DNA of 64,000 nt. It comes from Balaenoptera acutorostrata. Lineage: Eukaryota; Chordata; Mammalia; Artiodactyla; Balaenopteridae. Location of the stretch: assembly GCF_949987535.1 (NCBI RefSeq), contig NC_080066.1, forward strand, positions 130,242,335 to 130,306,334, read 5' to 3'. Below the pieces are notes generated by a model. The model was not told the DNA's origin, did not search any database, and was given only the letters and a program-made list of their open reading frames with translations. A program made the translations under genes and the position numbers. Shown here piece by piece: positions 10,905 to 24,652 of the stretch; position 1 is the first letter of the stretch; every line of letters starts with the position of its first letter.

Positions 10905-11850
10905 GGTCTGGATTGTGGAGAGAGAGCTCTGTCAGCCCTCAGGTTCCCACAGGAGCTCTCTCTCCAGGCCATGAAGATGAACCAGCACTCTCGCTGCAGC
11001 TCTTCTTGTCTTTGTAGGCACCTGCCAGCAGCCAGTGGAATGAAACCAGTACCCCTTCTGAAGACCTACTGCCTGCCTCCTGCATAGAGCCTCCCTTCTG
11101 GGACACTACAGTTCCCTGAAAATCAAGTGCATCCTCAATACCAGCTCCAGGCTCTGTGACACCTTAGAGTATGTATGGCAGCTGCAGAGTGAAGGAGAAC
11201 TACTTCTTAGAGAAGTGCACCACGATCTGCAGCGGAAAGGAACCAGGACCTGGAGCCTGAGAGAGCCTGGCACCTGTGCTTCTCTGAGATGCTAAAGTCC
11301 AAGGAAGCCCCACATAGGGATAGGCTATGGCTGCTTTCTGAAATAGCTCAGCCTCCTCCTCTGCTCTCTTTTCAACACTACCCTCAGAGGAACTCTGCCT
11401 CTGTCATTCTCCCCATGGGCTTACTTGTTTTAGCTCTGTCTTATCCAGTAGACTCTAAGCATCATGACAGCAAGAACTGTGTACATTCATTTTTTTCATC
11501 ACTATAACCCTAGTACTTAGCACAGTTACTGGCACAAATGAGACAGTTCATAAATATTTGTGAAATGAATGAATGAATGCATGAGCATATCTTCTCTTCA
11601 CTGGACTACAGAGTTATAGATTTGAAGCCAGGACTCTCTAACCCTATTACGCATCCTCCACCCCACCATCACTAGGTTCTTTGGGGGTGGCAGCAGTGGA
11701 ATTTTTGGCATCCAGTTCTGAGCATCAGTGGTGACAGGGGTATTTTCACTAAAGAAGCTCCCCACCCCACAGTAACGTAAGACATTTTCTTATCTGTAGC
11801 TTCAGACTCTCTGACCTTATATATAAATAAAATAATCTTTTAATTTAAAA
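10905..11850 (+). pseudogene. Kunitz-type protease inhibitor (BPTI-like) retrocopy
   Basis: A contiguous, intronless but frame-broken copy of a pancreatic/spleen trypsin-inhibitor-like mRNA. ATGAAGATG at 10971 begins a signal-peptide region (ALLVFVGTC is legible in one frame). CIEPPF at 11081 corresponds to the first Kunitz cysteine. A shifted middle section reads LNTSSRLCDTLEY. From 11174 the original frame returns with YGSCRVKENYFLEKCTTICS, the YGGCR-xx-NNF-x-C-xxxC signature of a Kunitz domain, ending at a stop at 11258-11260. The first-to-last cysteine spacing is about 49 codons, close to BPTI. In-frame stops and frameshifts make it dead. A roughly 580-bp 3'UTR ends in overlapping AATAAA motifs and an A-rich tail near 11850. 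It interrupts L1 ORF2-derived sequence, which resumes at 11852, with a short AAGAGAAA-like repeat at both edges. Which Kunitz gene was the parent is not resolved. Confidence 0.75.
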
Positions 11851-12190
11851 AAGAGAAATACAAAGGTCATTATATAATGATAAAGGAGTCAATTCATCAA
11901 GAAGTATAACAATATTAAATATATACACACCCAACATTGGAGCATCTAAATATATTAAGCGAATACTAACAGATCTGAAAGGAGAAATAGACAACAATAC
12001 AATAATAGTAAGGGACTTCAATACCCCACTTTCAACAACGGATAGATAATCCAGACAGAAATCAACAAGGAAACATTGGACTTGAACCATACTGTAGACC
12101 AAACGGACCTAACAGATATACCCAGAACATTCCATTCAACAGCAACAGAACATACGTTCTTCTCAAACACACAGAACAATGAATATAGGA

Positions 12191-12490
12191 TGCTGGTCTC
12201 CAGAAAAAGCACGACCTGTTCAGATGCACAAGGCACTCATTCCATAGTGTTTTGATATTGTGCTCCCTAGAGCAGCAGTGCTCACAGAACCAATACACTC
12301 TTCAGGCCCCTGGAGCCATGGCCATTCCAACTCTGGGTGACTCTTCGATGGACCAACAGAAGTGAGTTGTGTGCTCCTAGTGTGTCCAGCCTCCTCCTGA
12401 GTCCTCAGATGCCTAGACTTGTATCAAGTCCCCAGTCTTTAAGGCCCTGTACCATCCAAAACCATCCACAGTCAACTATCTGTGCGCTTT
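12191..12490. other. No gene seen
   Basis: Intergenic sequence with no recognisable gene or repeat. Confidence 0.35.
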
Positions 12491-12570
12491 TACACGTTAA
12501 CTCATTGGATACTTGCAATACTTCTTTAAAGTAAATATAATCATTATGTTTATTTTCTAGATGAAGTTAT
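12490..12570. repeat. MIR-like fragment
   Basis: TTAACTCATTGGATACTTGC followed by TATTTTCTAGATGAAG resembles the MIR/L2 end in forward orientation; diverged. Confidence 0.4.
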
Positions 12571-15500
12571 TGTCTTCTAGAATGACCCACATTTCACTGA
12601 CATTTTATTATGAAAACAACTGCCCCATTAGTATGTTTAAATGTAAGAGTGGGAATCTTTCACTAGGACAGTAAGGGCCATTTTGGGTGATTAGACAACA
12701 GTGTAAACCAGCTATTCTCTTCATAAATATAAATCAAAGAAAGAGAAGTTGAACTTCCAAGACCAAGCAAGGAGAGATTTTGAGACCATTCTTGCCGGGA
12801 GGTCGCCAAAGCTAGGTAAGATGCTGATCTATCCTACTTTACAGGCTCTCAAGAAATGAGCCTCACAAACTGTACCTCCCAACTCCTCTATCTCTCCACC
12901 TCTCTCCACCTCTGCCTCTCTCTCTCTCCCTCACCTCCTGGGAGGGCTCAGTTTCAGTTTTGCCCAAAGGCGGAGGAATTATATGACCTAGTAGTTCCAG
13001 GCAGGCCCAAGGATTCTTCTCTTGGCTCAGGCATCCAAATGGTACAATTAGGCCTCAAAACCTAGCACCCTGTGCAATTATAACAAGGCAGAGGCTACGC
13101 ACTTAAGGGCCAATTTCTATCAAGAAGTTTTACAGAATTGTCTCATTTTCCCACATAGCACTGCACTAAAAAAGGTAGGAAGTAAACAGTACCCTGCAGG
13201 TGGCCTGGGGACTCCCCAGGTGTGGCTAGCATCTAAAATGAGGGCAGCCTAGTTGTGGACTATGAATTTTAACTTGTGGGGTCTGCGCTAACTCCAGTAG
13301 TTAGTGCCAGAATTAAATCTCAGTACACCAGTTGGTAACAGAATACTTTCAAATTATTATTACTTTTATAAGCTTTTTTTCCACTGCTTAATTGGTATAC
13401 TTTTGTATTTGTGAAAATTACTTGAGTATCTTGTGGGGCAATGGAACACACCATAAATTTTTTCTAATAAAACTAATGAAAAAATTTTTTCATTTAACAG
13501 CTTTTAACCTAGTGACAGGGTTTTCAGGAACAAATTTAAGTCATTAAAAAGGGATAAGGTTATTTAGAAAACCTATAATGAAGGACCCTTACCAATGATT
13601 TGCTCCCTTGGTAATAAAGCAGCTAGGATACTCAGGATGATTCTCAGGACAATAAAGACTCCTGTCCAAGGAGAAAACTTTAAAGGAAATTGTGTTTAAG
13701 GAGATTACCTACCCAAAAAGTTCCAAATATGAATTCGTTTTCACAAACCCTTTCCTTTCATGATTGACTGCATACATCATCTGTGCTAGATGTCCCCAGT
13801 TAATCTTTGTGAATGGTAATAGAAGTTAATTAGCATCAAAAGAAAAACAGATGCACATGTCATCAAAAATGGGATTTGTGGTTTGTGAAAAGAGAGCACA
13901 AGGTAAACCAGGCTCAGTCTATGAAATTCAACTAACTAGATTGCCAAGAAATGGGTTCCATTTCTTATTTTATGCTTTTATTGATTTGCCTGTGCTGCCA
14001 TGAATGTTATCACTCTGTCAACTAGTCCTTTATTACGTAATCTTTTTATTATTTAGGAAATAAAACAAAACCTCCTTTAGCATTAACATATTGGGACAGT
14101 ATTCTTTATGGGCAACTGTTAACAGTTTTAGTAACCTACATATCTTTGGTTCCCTGGATAAAGGCTTATTGATTTTTCTAGCTCCTGCTGTTAATTCTTG
14201 ATGTTTGTCAGTGGAGGCTCAGCTAGTCTATACAGGGGAGCTGTTTACACAATCAGCATAATTATTACTGGGTTGTATAATGTGCATGAGGCTACTGGTA
14301 CTTAACACTCTTTACAACTTTATTAAGCAAAGCTGTTTTTTCCTTTCATTGCTGCAACGTCTAAAACCATAAACGTACCTACAATGATCCTATTCTGAAA
14401 CCTGGATTATACACAGCAAGAAGTTACAAAGCAGCTCCTGAATATGTACCTGCCCTAAAATGTGTTCGAAGAGACCACTGATGCCCTGCATTACTGGCCC
14501 TGGAACCACTGTCATATATAAGCAGAAAGAAGGCATGATTTTTCTCTTAACACTAGCTTCTCTCGCCCACTCTCCAGGTACCTCTTCGCTCTCCTCCCTT
14601 TCGTTAGGACCTTAGCAACTCCAGTTACAGTCTCTGTCAATAGAAATTCACACCTCCCTTTCCTTTTGTTAACACTGTTATGTTCTAGGGTTAACTGAAT
14701 TAGTAAAGGTTTTACAGTAATACAGCTGAGTGGCAGTCTGAGCAACAAAGTGAGTTGACCAAGGACACCAAAGCACTGGTCAGAAGGAGTTACTCAGAAA
14801 AGCTCAAAAAAGGTCAACATCATCATCCCTTAGATTCCAGTTGAATATCATGGCTGAGCACCCAAGGGGGTATTTAAATTCTGCAAAATAGTTCAAGACA
14901 GTGCTTTAGGCTAGTCTTTACCATTGAAACAGAACTGGGAGACTTACAACTAATTTGTTATCTTTGCTATTGTTACCCCTCTTGCCTGATAAGTTTGTCC
15001 ATTTGTTCTCCTAAGATCATTATTACTGAGACCTGTTCAAGGACAAGCACTGTGGCCAGGCTTAGATCACAAAATGGTTTAAGCCAAAAATGGCTTCTCT
15101 TACATCAAGAAAGCCATGATTGGTTCTCTTTCTCTGGGGATCCGCCTACCCTACCTGCTTACAAAATGAGTCCAGGAAAGTGACCAATGGCAGACATCCC
15201 AAGGTGAAGGGAATGTTGGTCGTTTTCACCAAGAGCATAGCTTCTTGAAATGCATCCTTTGAACTCTTAGGATGGGGTTCAGTTGAGGACCACGGCAGCC
15301 ATTTCCAGAGCCAGAGATGTTTTAGTCCTTGCCCCAAGATCAGTGGTTCTGAAACAATTCAGGCAGGTAGGGATCTCTTCGTAAACAAATAAAAAGGTGT
15401 TTAGGGGATAAGGGGACTAATAGGAACAATGTGGGGGGTTAGGGGGTGAAGGAAAAGGGGGGCATTGTGGTTCTATAGGTCTTCAATTCATCTGTCAGGG

Positions 15501-16200
15501 AATCCAGCATTTGTTTATAGGACTCAGAAGGTCAAGTCTGGAATCAGCTCAAGGGAGTGGTCACCACTGACATACATAATAGGCTGAATTTAACTTGTTT
15601 GAATTATTTTCTCATTAACCAAATGACTTTAAATTTATATGATAATTAGCCCATCTAGATTAAACTTTTCACTTCCAATCTCAATTCCTTTAAAGCTCTT
15701 ATAGACAGGGGACTCCTGGAACTAGCACGGCCAATAGTCTAATCTAGTCTAATCTTTGGCCCCTATATAGCTTTGATTGCTACACACATATATACTCAGC
15801 AATATCAAAAAACTGAGCCTTTAATTTTCTAGATTAACCCTTGAGAAACATCTAGCAGCTCAGCCTTATCTTCCTTTTCTTCCCTTTTTCAATTTTTTGT
15901 GGATATTGAGGAAATTCAAACACCTTGTTTTACCCTTCTTAGTCACACCCCTAGAAGGTGTGACCACCTCCTACCTTTTGCTATGCCTACCCAAAAGCCC
16001 AATTCTCTAAGGCACCAATTATTAAAGATAGTTTTCAACAAGAACTATGTCTCAGACAGAGCAGGCTGATTTAAAATTGTCAGGGGCATTAGCCATGTAG
16101 ATAGCTGTTGAAGGCCAGGGTCTCTGGTCTTTCTGAAATGGTAAAAGAGGGCCCATAAAAAGTGAAGAAGCACTGATGCCCAAACAAATTAAAGGCATTA
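12571..16200. other. No gene seen; long unique-looking intergenic stretch
   Basis: I see no gene, SINE or LINE. A pyrimidine-rich tract (CTCTCC repeats) lies at 12888-12935 and a G-rich patch at 15428-15465. The low repeat content contrasts with the flanks. Confidence 0.45.
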
Positions 16201-16204
16201 CCAA

Positions 16205-16300
16205 ATCTGTTCATTCATTCATTCTATTTTTACCACGTGCCTGCCTTATGAAACATGCTATGCCAGGCCCTGTCAGGATCTAGATGGAGTGGAATTCACA
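16205..16300. repeat. L2/MIR-type fragment
   Basis: TTCATTCATTCATTCTATTT followed by CACGTGCCTGCC and ATGCCAGGCCCTG is the usual 'position-size' end of L2-like repeats. Confidence 0.55.
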
Positions 16301-16879
16301 GAACACCAGAGATGGCTCTTAAATCAGGTCCTATAAGGAACAGTTGAAATAATCAGTAATGGTTAGCCTGAAATAAGAAGATTCCAGAAGAACATGAGTC
16401 CTCATGCCTAAATAATTAACCTTTTTTCTTGCAGAAAAGAGATTAGACTTGTTTTGTATAGGACCACATAGAATTAATATCAATGGATAGAAATCAGTGG
16501 AAGGAAATAGCAAGAACTTGCTATCAGAGCAATCTAAAAATAGAATGAGCTGTGTGGGGAAGAGCAGAAACCTAATTAGCAAAGTTGGTACCTGGGGCAC
16601 TATACACTGTATCACTGGATACCCCACCCCTAAACAAATCTTAATCTGACTGCTTCAAAGCAAATCACCTGTAATTCTATTACCCAAAGGCAATCACTGA
16701 TGACATACTGGCATGTTTCCTTGTTTTTTTCTGTGCACTTTTTTAACATAGTGAAATTGTACCATATATACAATTTCCCATTTTTATTGAAAATTATTTC
16801 TCTGGGCTATTTTGTAGACTACCAATATTTACCAAAGCTTTCTCTAATTGTTGTACACTTAGAATTTAATTGTAGGAGC

Positions 16880-17025
16880 AGGAGTTCTCAAGACGTCCTA
16901 CCTGGTGGTTTGAATCTCACTGTGCTTTCTTCGAAAAGTTGTGTCTCAGCTGCCTCATCTGTAAATGGGGATTATACCTCACAGAGTTGTGTATTAAAGG
17001 GGCTAATTCAAGTAAAACACTGTAA
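16880..17025 (+). repeat. MIR fragment
   Basis: The order GAATCTCACTGTGC, CAGCTGCCTCATCTGTAAAT, GGGGATTATACCTC and CAGAGTTGTG follows the MIR consensus. Confidence 0.7.
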
Positions 17026-17129
17026 CAGGGAAGAGCCAAATCTGACATGTTGGATCTATTTCTTTCACTTTAACCTTTGCTTTCCTTTGCTTTTGTTCAC
17101 TAAAAGGATACTGTCTATACATAGTGGCC

Positions 17130-17475
17130 TGCCTTGGGGAACACCGCCCTCTGCCTGAATGTTAAACCAAAGTGCCTTTGTTCAGGGAAGCACCCTGACC
17201 CTGTCCACCTGTGGATGGCTGCAAGAAAGAAGAAATGAACACATCCCCTCCCCGGGGCTGGCCATTCTAGGGGACATTTGCAAAACTTACGGTCTTTTTA
17301 CTTTACTTCCTCATCTCCTCCCCTCTCTGTTCTATAAAAGAAACTGGCATCCAAACCCCTATAAGATGGTTTTTTGGAGACGTTAGTCTGCCACCTTCTC
17401 GGCCGGCTTTCCGAAAAGTTATATTCCTTGCCTCGGCACCTCGTCTCCCGATTTACTGGCCTTGGACATGGTAAT
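17130..17475 (+). mobile_element. Solo LTR remnant of a class I ERV
   Basis: Shows LTR organisation on the plus strand: TATA box (TCTATAAAAG at 17330-17339), then GTTAGTCTGCCACCTTCTCG, a degraded poly-A region (CCGAAAAGTTATATTCCTTG) and a CTCGTCTCCCGATTTACTGG end. No internal viral sequence adjoins. The family name is not resolved. Confidence 0.6.
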
Positions 17476-18026
17476 AGCACTAAGAAAGTGCCTGACATAT
17501 AGCATTCACTCAAAAATTTTACCAATTACAGGTAAAAGACTAAAAGTCTGTGGAAAAAAATTGTGAAAGACTTCAAAATGGACCAAAAGGTTACTGGCTA
17601 TTTTTCATGGAACTTAAAGCTCTGTCTAGTAGAATCTTGGGGTGAGGAAACCTGAACCTTTTGTTTGAGCTATTTTACAACTCTTCAAGTTATACATAAA
17701 TGATTCTTGTCCATGGACACACAAACTCTGTCTGGTGGATAAATGACTTCTCTCCCCTGTTGAAAAAGCCAGTTTTACATTTATTTATAAATTCATTTCA
17801 ATATCCTTGATTCACCTATTAAGTGTGATGCTTTGAATTCTCCCTTGAACTGGTAGAAAACTCTTACTGGTTTTATTAATGAGTTAATTAATCTCAACAG
17901 GTCCTTTAACAGGTCCCATTCAGCCCTAATTCAGTAAGTCAACCAAGACTATATACTCCATGCTTCAAAGGTTGTTTAAACCTCTCATAAAATCTATCAT
18001 ATTTTGCCATCAACATTATTGAGCTT

Positions 18027-18335
18027 GGGCTTCCCTGGTGGTGCAGTGGTTAAGAATCCGCCTGCCAATGCAGGGGTCCAAGCCCTGGTCCCGGAAGATC
18101 CCACATGCCGATCAACTAAGCCCGTGTGCCACAACTACTGAGCCTGCGCTCTAGAGCCCGTCAGCCACAACTACTGAAGCCTGCGCGCCTAGAGCTCGTG
18201 CTCTGCAACAAGAGAAGCCACTGCGATGAGAAGCCCATGCACTGCAACGAAGAGCAGCCCCCACGCGCCGCAGCTAGAGAAAGCCCATGCACAGCAATGA
18301 AGACCCAATGCAGCCAAAAATAAATTTATAAAAAA
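18027..18335 (+). mobile_element. CHR-type SINE with 14-bp target-site duplication
   Basis: Full SINE from GGGCTTCCCTGGTGGTGCAG to an A-rich tail. ACATTATTGAGCTT is perfectly repeated at 18013-18026 and 18336-18349. Confidence 0.95.
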
Positions 18336-18529
18336 ACATTATTGAGCTTTACTAGGGAATTTAATTCAACTCTTCAACAATTCAGGACCTACTATTAATA
18401 TACACGGTATCATGCTACATGCTGTGGTAAATATGAAAATAGTAGTGCTTGCCATCATGTAATTAATTATCTTTGGGGACAAGAGGTACAGTCTTTCAAC
18501 CTTACAGTGTGTTGTGGGTATTAAGAATA

Positions 18530-18725
18530 TTAGCATTGACGTCAGACTCCAGTCTAGTTTTGATCCTTTTCTAACTTGTAATGACTGCAGAAATTGCTTA
18601 ATCTCTAAGCCTTAGTTTCCTCAGCTATGTAATCAGGATAATATCCATAGAAGAGCACTGAGACTTGAAAAAGATAATACACTTAACACACTTAGCATAA
18701 CGTCTGGCACATACATTTTAAAATA
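18530..18725 (+). repeat. MIR fragment
   Basis: GACGTCAGACTCCAG, AATTGCTTAATCTCTAAGCC, TTAGTTTCCTCAGC and TAGCATAACGTCTGGCACAT follow the MIR consensus order. Confidence 0.7.
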
Positions 18726-18788
18726 GAATCTTTAAGTTATTCAACCACTAATAGGGAAGACCAACTGTGCACACCAGCCTTCATACCC

Positions 18789-18790
18789 AT

Positions 18791-18820
<30 letters not shown>
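18789..18820. repeat. (CA)n microsatellite
   Basis: About 15 CA dinucleotides. Confidence 0.9.
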
Positions 18821-18821
<1 letters not shown>

Positions 18822-19102
18822 ACGGCAGGGACTGGCTAGGGAATGTTCCCTTCCACACATTCCCTCAACCAATACATAATTCTTACAGGTGCATTTACCC
18901 AGGACTATCCCACTAGAGCAGTGTCCATCTCTTCCCCAAAACTCTCATAAACACATACCAAACCTCATTTACCTAAACCATTATATGAGTAAACCTCTCT
19001 TTTTCACCTAAAAAACTTTTACAACTGCTCAGCTGGCACTGCTTCTCACCTACCCACTCTAACTACATCAGGAGAAAACTCCTACATCCTCAATCTCCTC
19101 TA

Positions 19103-19150
19103 CCTAAATTCTATCCACCTCCTCTTCCTAAATTCTATCCACCTCCTCTT
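19103..19150. repeat. 24-bp tandem duplication
   Basis: CCTAAATTCTATCCACCTCC plus TCTT occurs twice back to back. Confidence 0.8.
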
Positions 19151-19599
19151 CCTGTTTAAAACCTAGCTGTTCCCTAAAGACACTTCCCCAGCAACACTAT
19201 GTTAAAAAAACAAAAAAACAGAAACTTCATGGGAGGTCCACCACAGAATTATCATCTACCCCTGGGATTCAGGGTCAGTAGAGGTGAATTTACCATGAAG
19301 CTCTTGAGACCTAAGCTTCAGCGTCCCTAGCTTTCATGAGCTCCTTTTAAGGTTCTTAAACTAGCAATGTGTTGCACTGTTTTTGAAAATTTCGCAGCTA
19401 ATTTAACCAGTCAGTTAAGATGCTTTTTTTCCACTCCAGCTTCCATTGGCACACTTCCTCTCCTGTTGGATGACACTGTACCAATCAATTTTAAGAGGCA
19501 GTTACAGTTGATCACGTCCTGCTTGGCTTCTACTATGCCACTTTTTGGTTCTCCTTCTGTCTACTTTGTTGAATCCTCATCTTCCCACCTGTTCCTGGA

Positions 19600-20120
19600 A
19601 TAACCCAGCACAGTCTTCTCCATGTATTATTCAATCCTTAGACTTTAGCGCTTAGATCTCATCCAGTCACAAGGATGAGATCCACAAATAGCAGCTACTA
19701 TTCATACTGAGGACAAACAGTTGAATCTCCAGTCCCAAGCTCCTGTCAACTCCAGATAAACGCCTACTTCACAGCTCCACGTGAATGTCTAATAAGCATT
19801 TTGAACTTAATAGGCCATAAGCTGAACTTTTTCTTCCCTAAAACAACTTTTCAGTCCTAGCTCAATAGTAACTCTACCCTTCCAGTTGCTCAGGCCAAAA
19901 CCCTTGGGAGTCATCCTTTGCTCTCCCACAACTAATCCTTCAGCAAATCCAGTCTTTTTCCTCTTCAAGAGGTCACTGTGACTACCTCAACTACTCTTAT
20001 CCTAGCCCAAGCCAAGATCATTTGCCTAAAATATTCCAATAGACTCTTCCCTGTCTCTACCCTTGCCCCACTAAGATCTACTTTTGCTCACAAGACCCAT
20101 TTTACTTTTAATCACTCTCC
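19600..20120 (+). mobile_element. L2 LINE fragment
   Basis: GCTCAGGCCAAAACCCTTGG, then GAGTCATCCTTTGCTCTCCC and CCAATCCAGTC-like text are typical of the L2 3' half, forward strand, with matching downstream words (CTAAAATATTCCAATAGACT). Confidence 0.65.
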
Positions 20121-20556
20121 ACCCCACCCCTTCCACATACAAATAATTGAGAAATTTACAAGTTTTGCTAATTATACCAAAAGCTAGGACTGCCACCACC
20201 AGGTAAATGCTCAGAGCAGGTTTTAGTGCTAGCCTTCTTTCTCAAAATCAATTTTCAATAGTTTTACTTTCACTGCCCAGCTCACTGTAGCCAGTCAACT
20301 ACTCAAAAGACAATTTGTCTCAGGTTATATGCTGGATGCTCCTATATATAGTGGGCACTTTATGGAACAAAAGATGTTAAGTATAAAAATAAAACTGGGA
20401 TTTACCAGAGTCCAGCAAGAATACTTTTATATAACTGAAGGAAAATAAGACACATATTGTGAAGACGAATCCACTGAAGATAATTTTAAAAAGATTTCTA
20501 TAAACAATTGGCTCTTACATTCACATGAAAAACATTCATAATAGAAGTTTTAAAAT

Positions 20557-20562
20557 TTTTAT
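20557..20562 (-). promoter_or_regulatory. RPS29: RPS29 polyadenylation signal
   Basis: The minus strand reads AATAAA here, about 70 nt beyond the RPS29 stop codon and after a short 3'UTR. The transcript end is expected near 20540. Confidence 0.8.
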
Positions 20563-20631
20563 TTTATATACAAAGAATATTGTTTCTGAGGAAGGCAGAT
20601 ATGCGTGATGACCCATTCAAGAAGTTCACAC

Positions 20632-22357
<1,726 letters not shown>

Positions 22358-22479
22358 TCAAAATTTTGAGACAGCCTACCCAGAAGGCAGTGCTGACAAA
22401 GGACGCGTGCGCAGTGTGGCTACGCTGTTGCGCGGATGTAAAGAGGAAGCTTGGCAATAATCTAGGCGGGCACAGCTGA

Positions 22480-22488
22480 TGACGTCAC
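22480..22488 (+). promoter_or_regulatory. CRE/ATF site upstream of 7SL RNA
   Basis: TGACGTCAC lies 51 bp upstream of the first base of the 7SL transcript. Mammalian 7SL genes are known to need an ATF/CREB site at about this position besides their internal Pol III promoter. Its core palindrome also faces RPS29, so it could serve both genes. Confidence 0.8.
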
Positions 22489-22530
22489 CAACACCTCAGC
22501 CTCTAGTTTTCTCTTTTGCGGACTTCGCTC

Positions 22531-22829
22531 GCCGGGCGCGGTGGCGCGCGCCTGTAGTCCCAGCTACTCGGGAGGCTGAGGCAGGAGGATCGCTTGAGCC
22601 CAGGAGTTCTGGGCTGTAGTGCGCTATGCCGATCGGGTGTCCGCACTAAGTTCGGCATCAATATGGTGACCTCCCGGGAGCGGGGGACCACCAGGTTGCC
22701 TAAGGAGGGGTGAACCGGCCCAGGTCGGAAACGGAGCAGGTCAAAACTCCCGTGCTGATCAGTAGTGGGATCGCGCCTGTGAATAGCCACTGCACTCCAG
22801 CCTGGGCAACATAGCGAGACCCCGTCTCT
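22531..22829 (+). ncRNA. RN7SL1: 7SL RNA, signal recognition particle RNA
   Basis: A full-length 299-nt 7SL gene starts at GCCGGGCGCGGTGGCGCG and ends at CCCGTCTCT, directly followed by a T4 Pol III terminator. The Alu-domain left arm, the central S domain (GTGTCCGCACTAAGTTCGGC and GACCTCCCGGGAGCGGGGGA) and the Alu-domain right arm (CACTGCACTCCAGCCTGGGC) are all present and nearly identical to the human RNA as I know it. There is no poly-A tail, and an ATF site sits at -51, so this is a functional gene rather than one of the many retro-derived 7SL pseudogenes. The RNA is the scaffold of SRP, binding SRP9/14 through the Alu domain and SRP19/54/68/72 through the S domain. It lies head to head with RPS29, as RN7SL1 does in human. 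Confidence 0.96.
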
Positions 22830-22832
22830 TTT
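22829..22832 (+). terminator. Pol III T-run terminator of 7SL RNA
   Basis: TTTT followed by GAATCC immediately ends the 7SL homology, as expected for RNA polymerase III termination. Confidence 0.8.
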
Positions 22833-24600
22833 GAATCCCCAGAAATGAGTTTTGAACCCTCAAGAAATAAATGATGTCACTACCGTACCGTCTCTTCATC
22901 ATCGTCTGAACCTTTTACATTCTTTTAATTAAAATTTTACACTTGGAAAAAGGATTTTTGCCTTAACTCAGTACTGACACCTACTGGGGTAAAATTACAA
23001 AATAACTTAAAATCAACTGTAATAACTAGGAGTCAACGGTAGGAGTTCCCGTTTTGTGAGACAAAATAGGTTTTCAAACTTTTTTTTAATTGACACACTG
23101 CTCCTAGAAATACACCTATACCATTCCAGAAGAATGACACGAGACTTAGTGTGTTTAATATTTAAGTGTAGTTAGTTAAGTTTAAAGTAAGAAACAAGTA
23201 AATGCCCAATATATGTTGCTTTGACCAGATGATTAGGTAATAAAATAACTAGTGAAAACCAAATGCCATCTAATAATCTGAAAAATGTCCCTAAAATCCA
23301 CATGGTTATTTATAATGTCTTTAGATAAACCTAAAATTGTACATGGCTCTGATATCAAAGCTTTAACTAGATCTATAAAATGTACCACAGGGTGCAATAA
23401 TGCAGGAAACTACACAGGAATTCTTCTTTGTTGTTGTTTTTTGTTTTTGATTGTTTTTGGTCGAAAACAAGATGATGAAGGAAGGAGTCAAGCCAGAGAT
23501 TTAAAAACCAGATATGACTTGATCCTGCCCTCAAAACAAATATAGTGAGGAAAATAGGATTATCTCAGAGCCCTTCCTTCCAGTTTCAACTTTTTTGTTT
23601 TGTTTTGTAACAAAACTTTTACGACTCAATGATAGGGATACAACTAAGTTAGTAGGACATTTGCATTAGATGATACATGTGCTCATAGAACACAAAAGGA
23701 GCAAAGAAGAAAGAGATTAATTCCAGTGTGAGGTTCATTTGAGGAGCCTTTGAAGTAGACCTTAAGTGAAGAGTGGGGTTTTTACAGGCAGCACTTGATG
23801 GAAGGGAATGCATAGTGAGAGGAAGAGTTTGAGCCCAAGAATGGAGTTGGAAAAAGCTTGGAGAGGATGAACAACCTTGTGTAACTAGAGAGGAGGAAGC
23901 ACAAAAGACCTAGTGATAGATGACTGAAAGGGTATTTTAACTTAAAGCCTGATTGTGAAGGGTCCAATGTCAAGCTTCTACAGTTTGCCTGGAATTTATA
24001 TCAGTCATAGATGTGTAGTTTCCAAAATCCATGTGCCTCTCCAAAGTTAATCAAACATTTGCCCACCTATATCCTTCTCAGGCCTTTCCCAATTGGTCTC
24101 CGTAATTTTTAAAAGATTACAATGGTTCTGAGATCAATTCCACAAATATTTTCAATACTCTGATATATAATCCTCTGGGCCAAAAGAAGTGAACTCATTT
24201 AAAACTGTGGGGAAGAAAAGACAAACAAGAAGCAATTAGTTACACTTGAACAGTAACAATCTCTTAAACTATCTTGATATTCAAGTAGTTCTTAATGTTT
24301 ATTCTGGTCTTGAAAGTTACTCTTCTTGATGGAGATATTACAAAACTGCAGTTGAGAAGCTGTACTTCCTGCTCAGTCTTAAGATAATGTAGCACCATCT
24401 ATCTCCACCGATGGAATTATCATTTCTTTTTCAAAAAAAAAGCTGAGAATACAGTTTTAAAAGTCCATTTTAACCCAATGTTTGTAAAGAGCTTTTAGCT
24501 TAATCCTATACTCTTCTTACAGATTCCTATTACTCTTCTGTATTTGGCTTTTAAATTATTCTTTTAAAACATATTTCCCCCTAATATAATACATACTGAG

Positions 24601-24652
24601 TTCTCTTTCTTTCTTTTCCTTCTTTCTGTCTTTCTTTCTTTTTTTCTTTCTT
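24601..24652. repeat. (TTTC)n microsatellite
   Basis: A pyrimidine tract of imperfect TTTC/TTCC units. Confidence 0.8.

Larger units (their letters stand above)
9750..12190 (+). mobile_element. Old L1 (L1M-type) remnant, split by two later insertions
   Basis: Pieces at about 9750-10066, 10526-10904 and 11852-12190 align in order with the ORF1-ORF2 spacer and the start of L1 ORF2. The text includes GTAACCACAAAGCAAAAACC, CACAAAGGAATACAGTAAGA, CTTCAGCTTTAAGGACACAC, then GGTCATTATATAATGATAAA, ACCCAACATTGGAGCATCTA and GACTTCAATACCCCACTTTC (the endonuclease region, DFNTPLS). Stops and frameshifts are frequent. It was interrupted first or second by a Kunitz-gene retrocopy and a CHR SINE. Confidence 0.85.

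Noticed and set aside
16700..17158. 152-codon plus-strand frame
   Set aside because: It runs through a MIR fragment and into an LTR, with no protein similarity.
22503..22790. 95-codon minus-strand frame resembling an 'Alu-derived' protein
   Set aside because: It is the antisense of the 7SL RNA gene.
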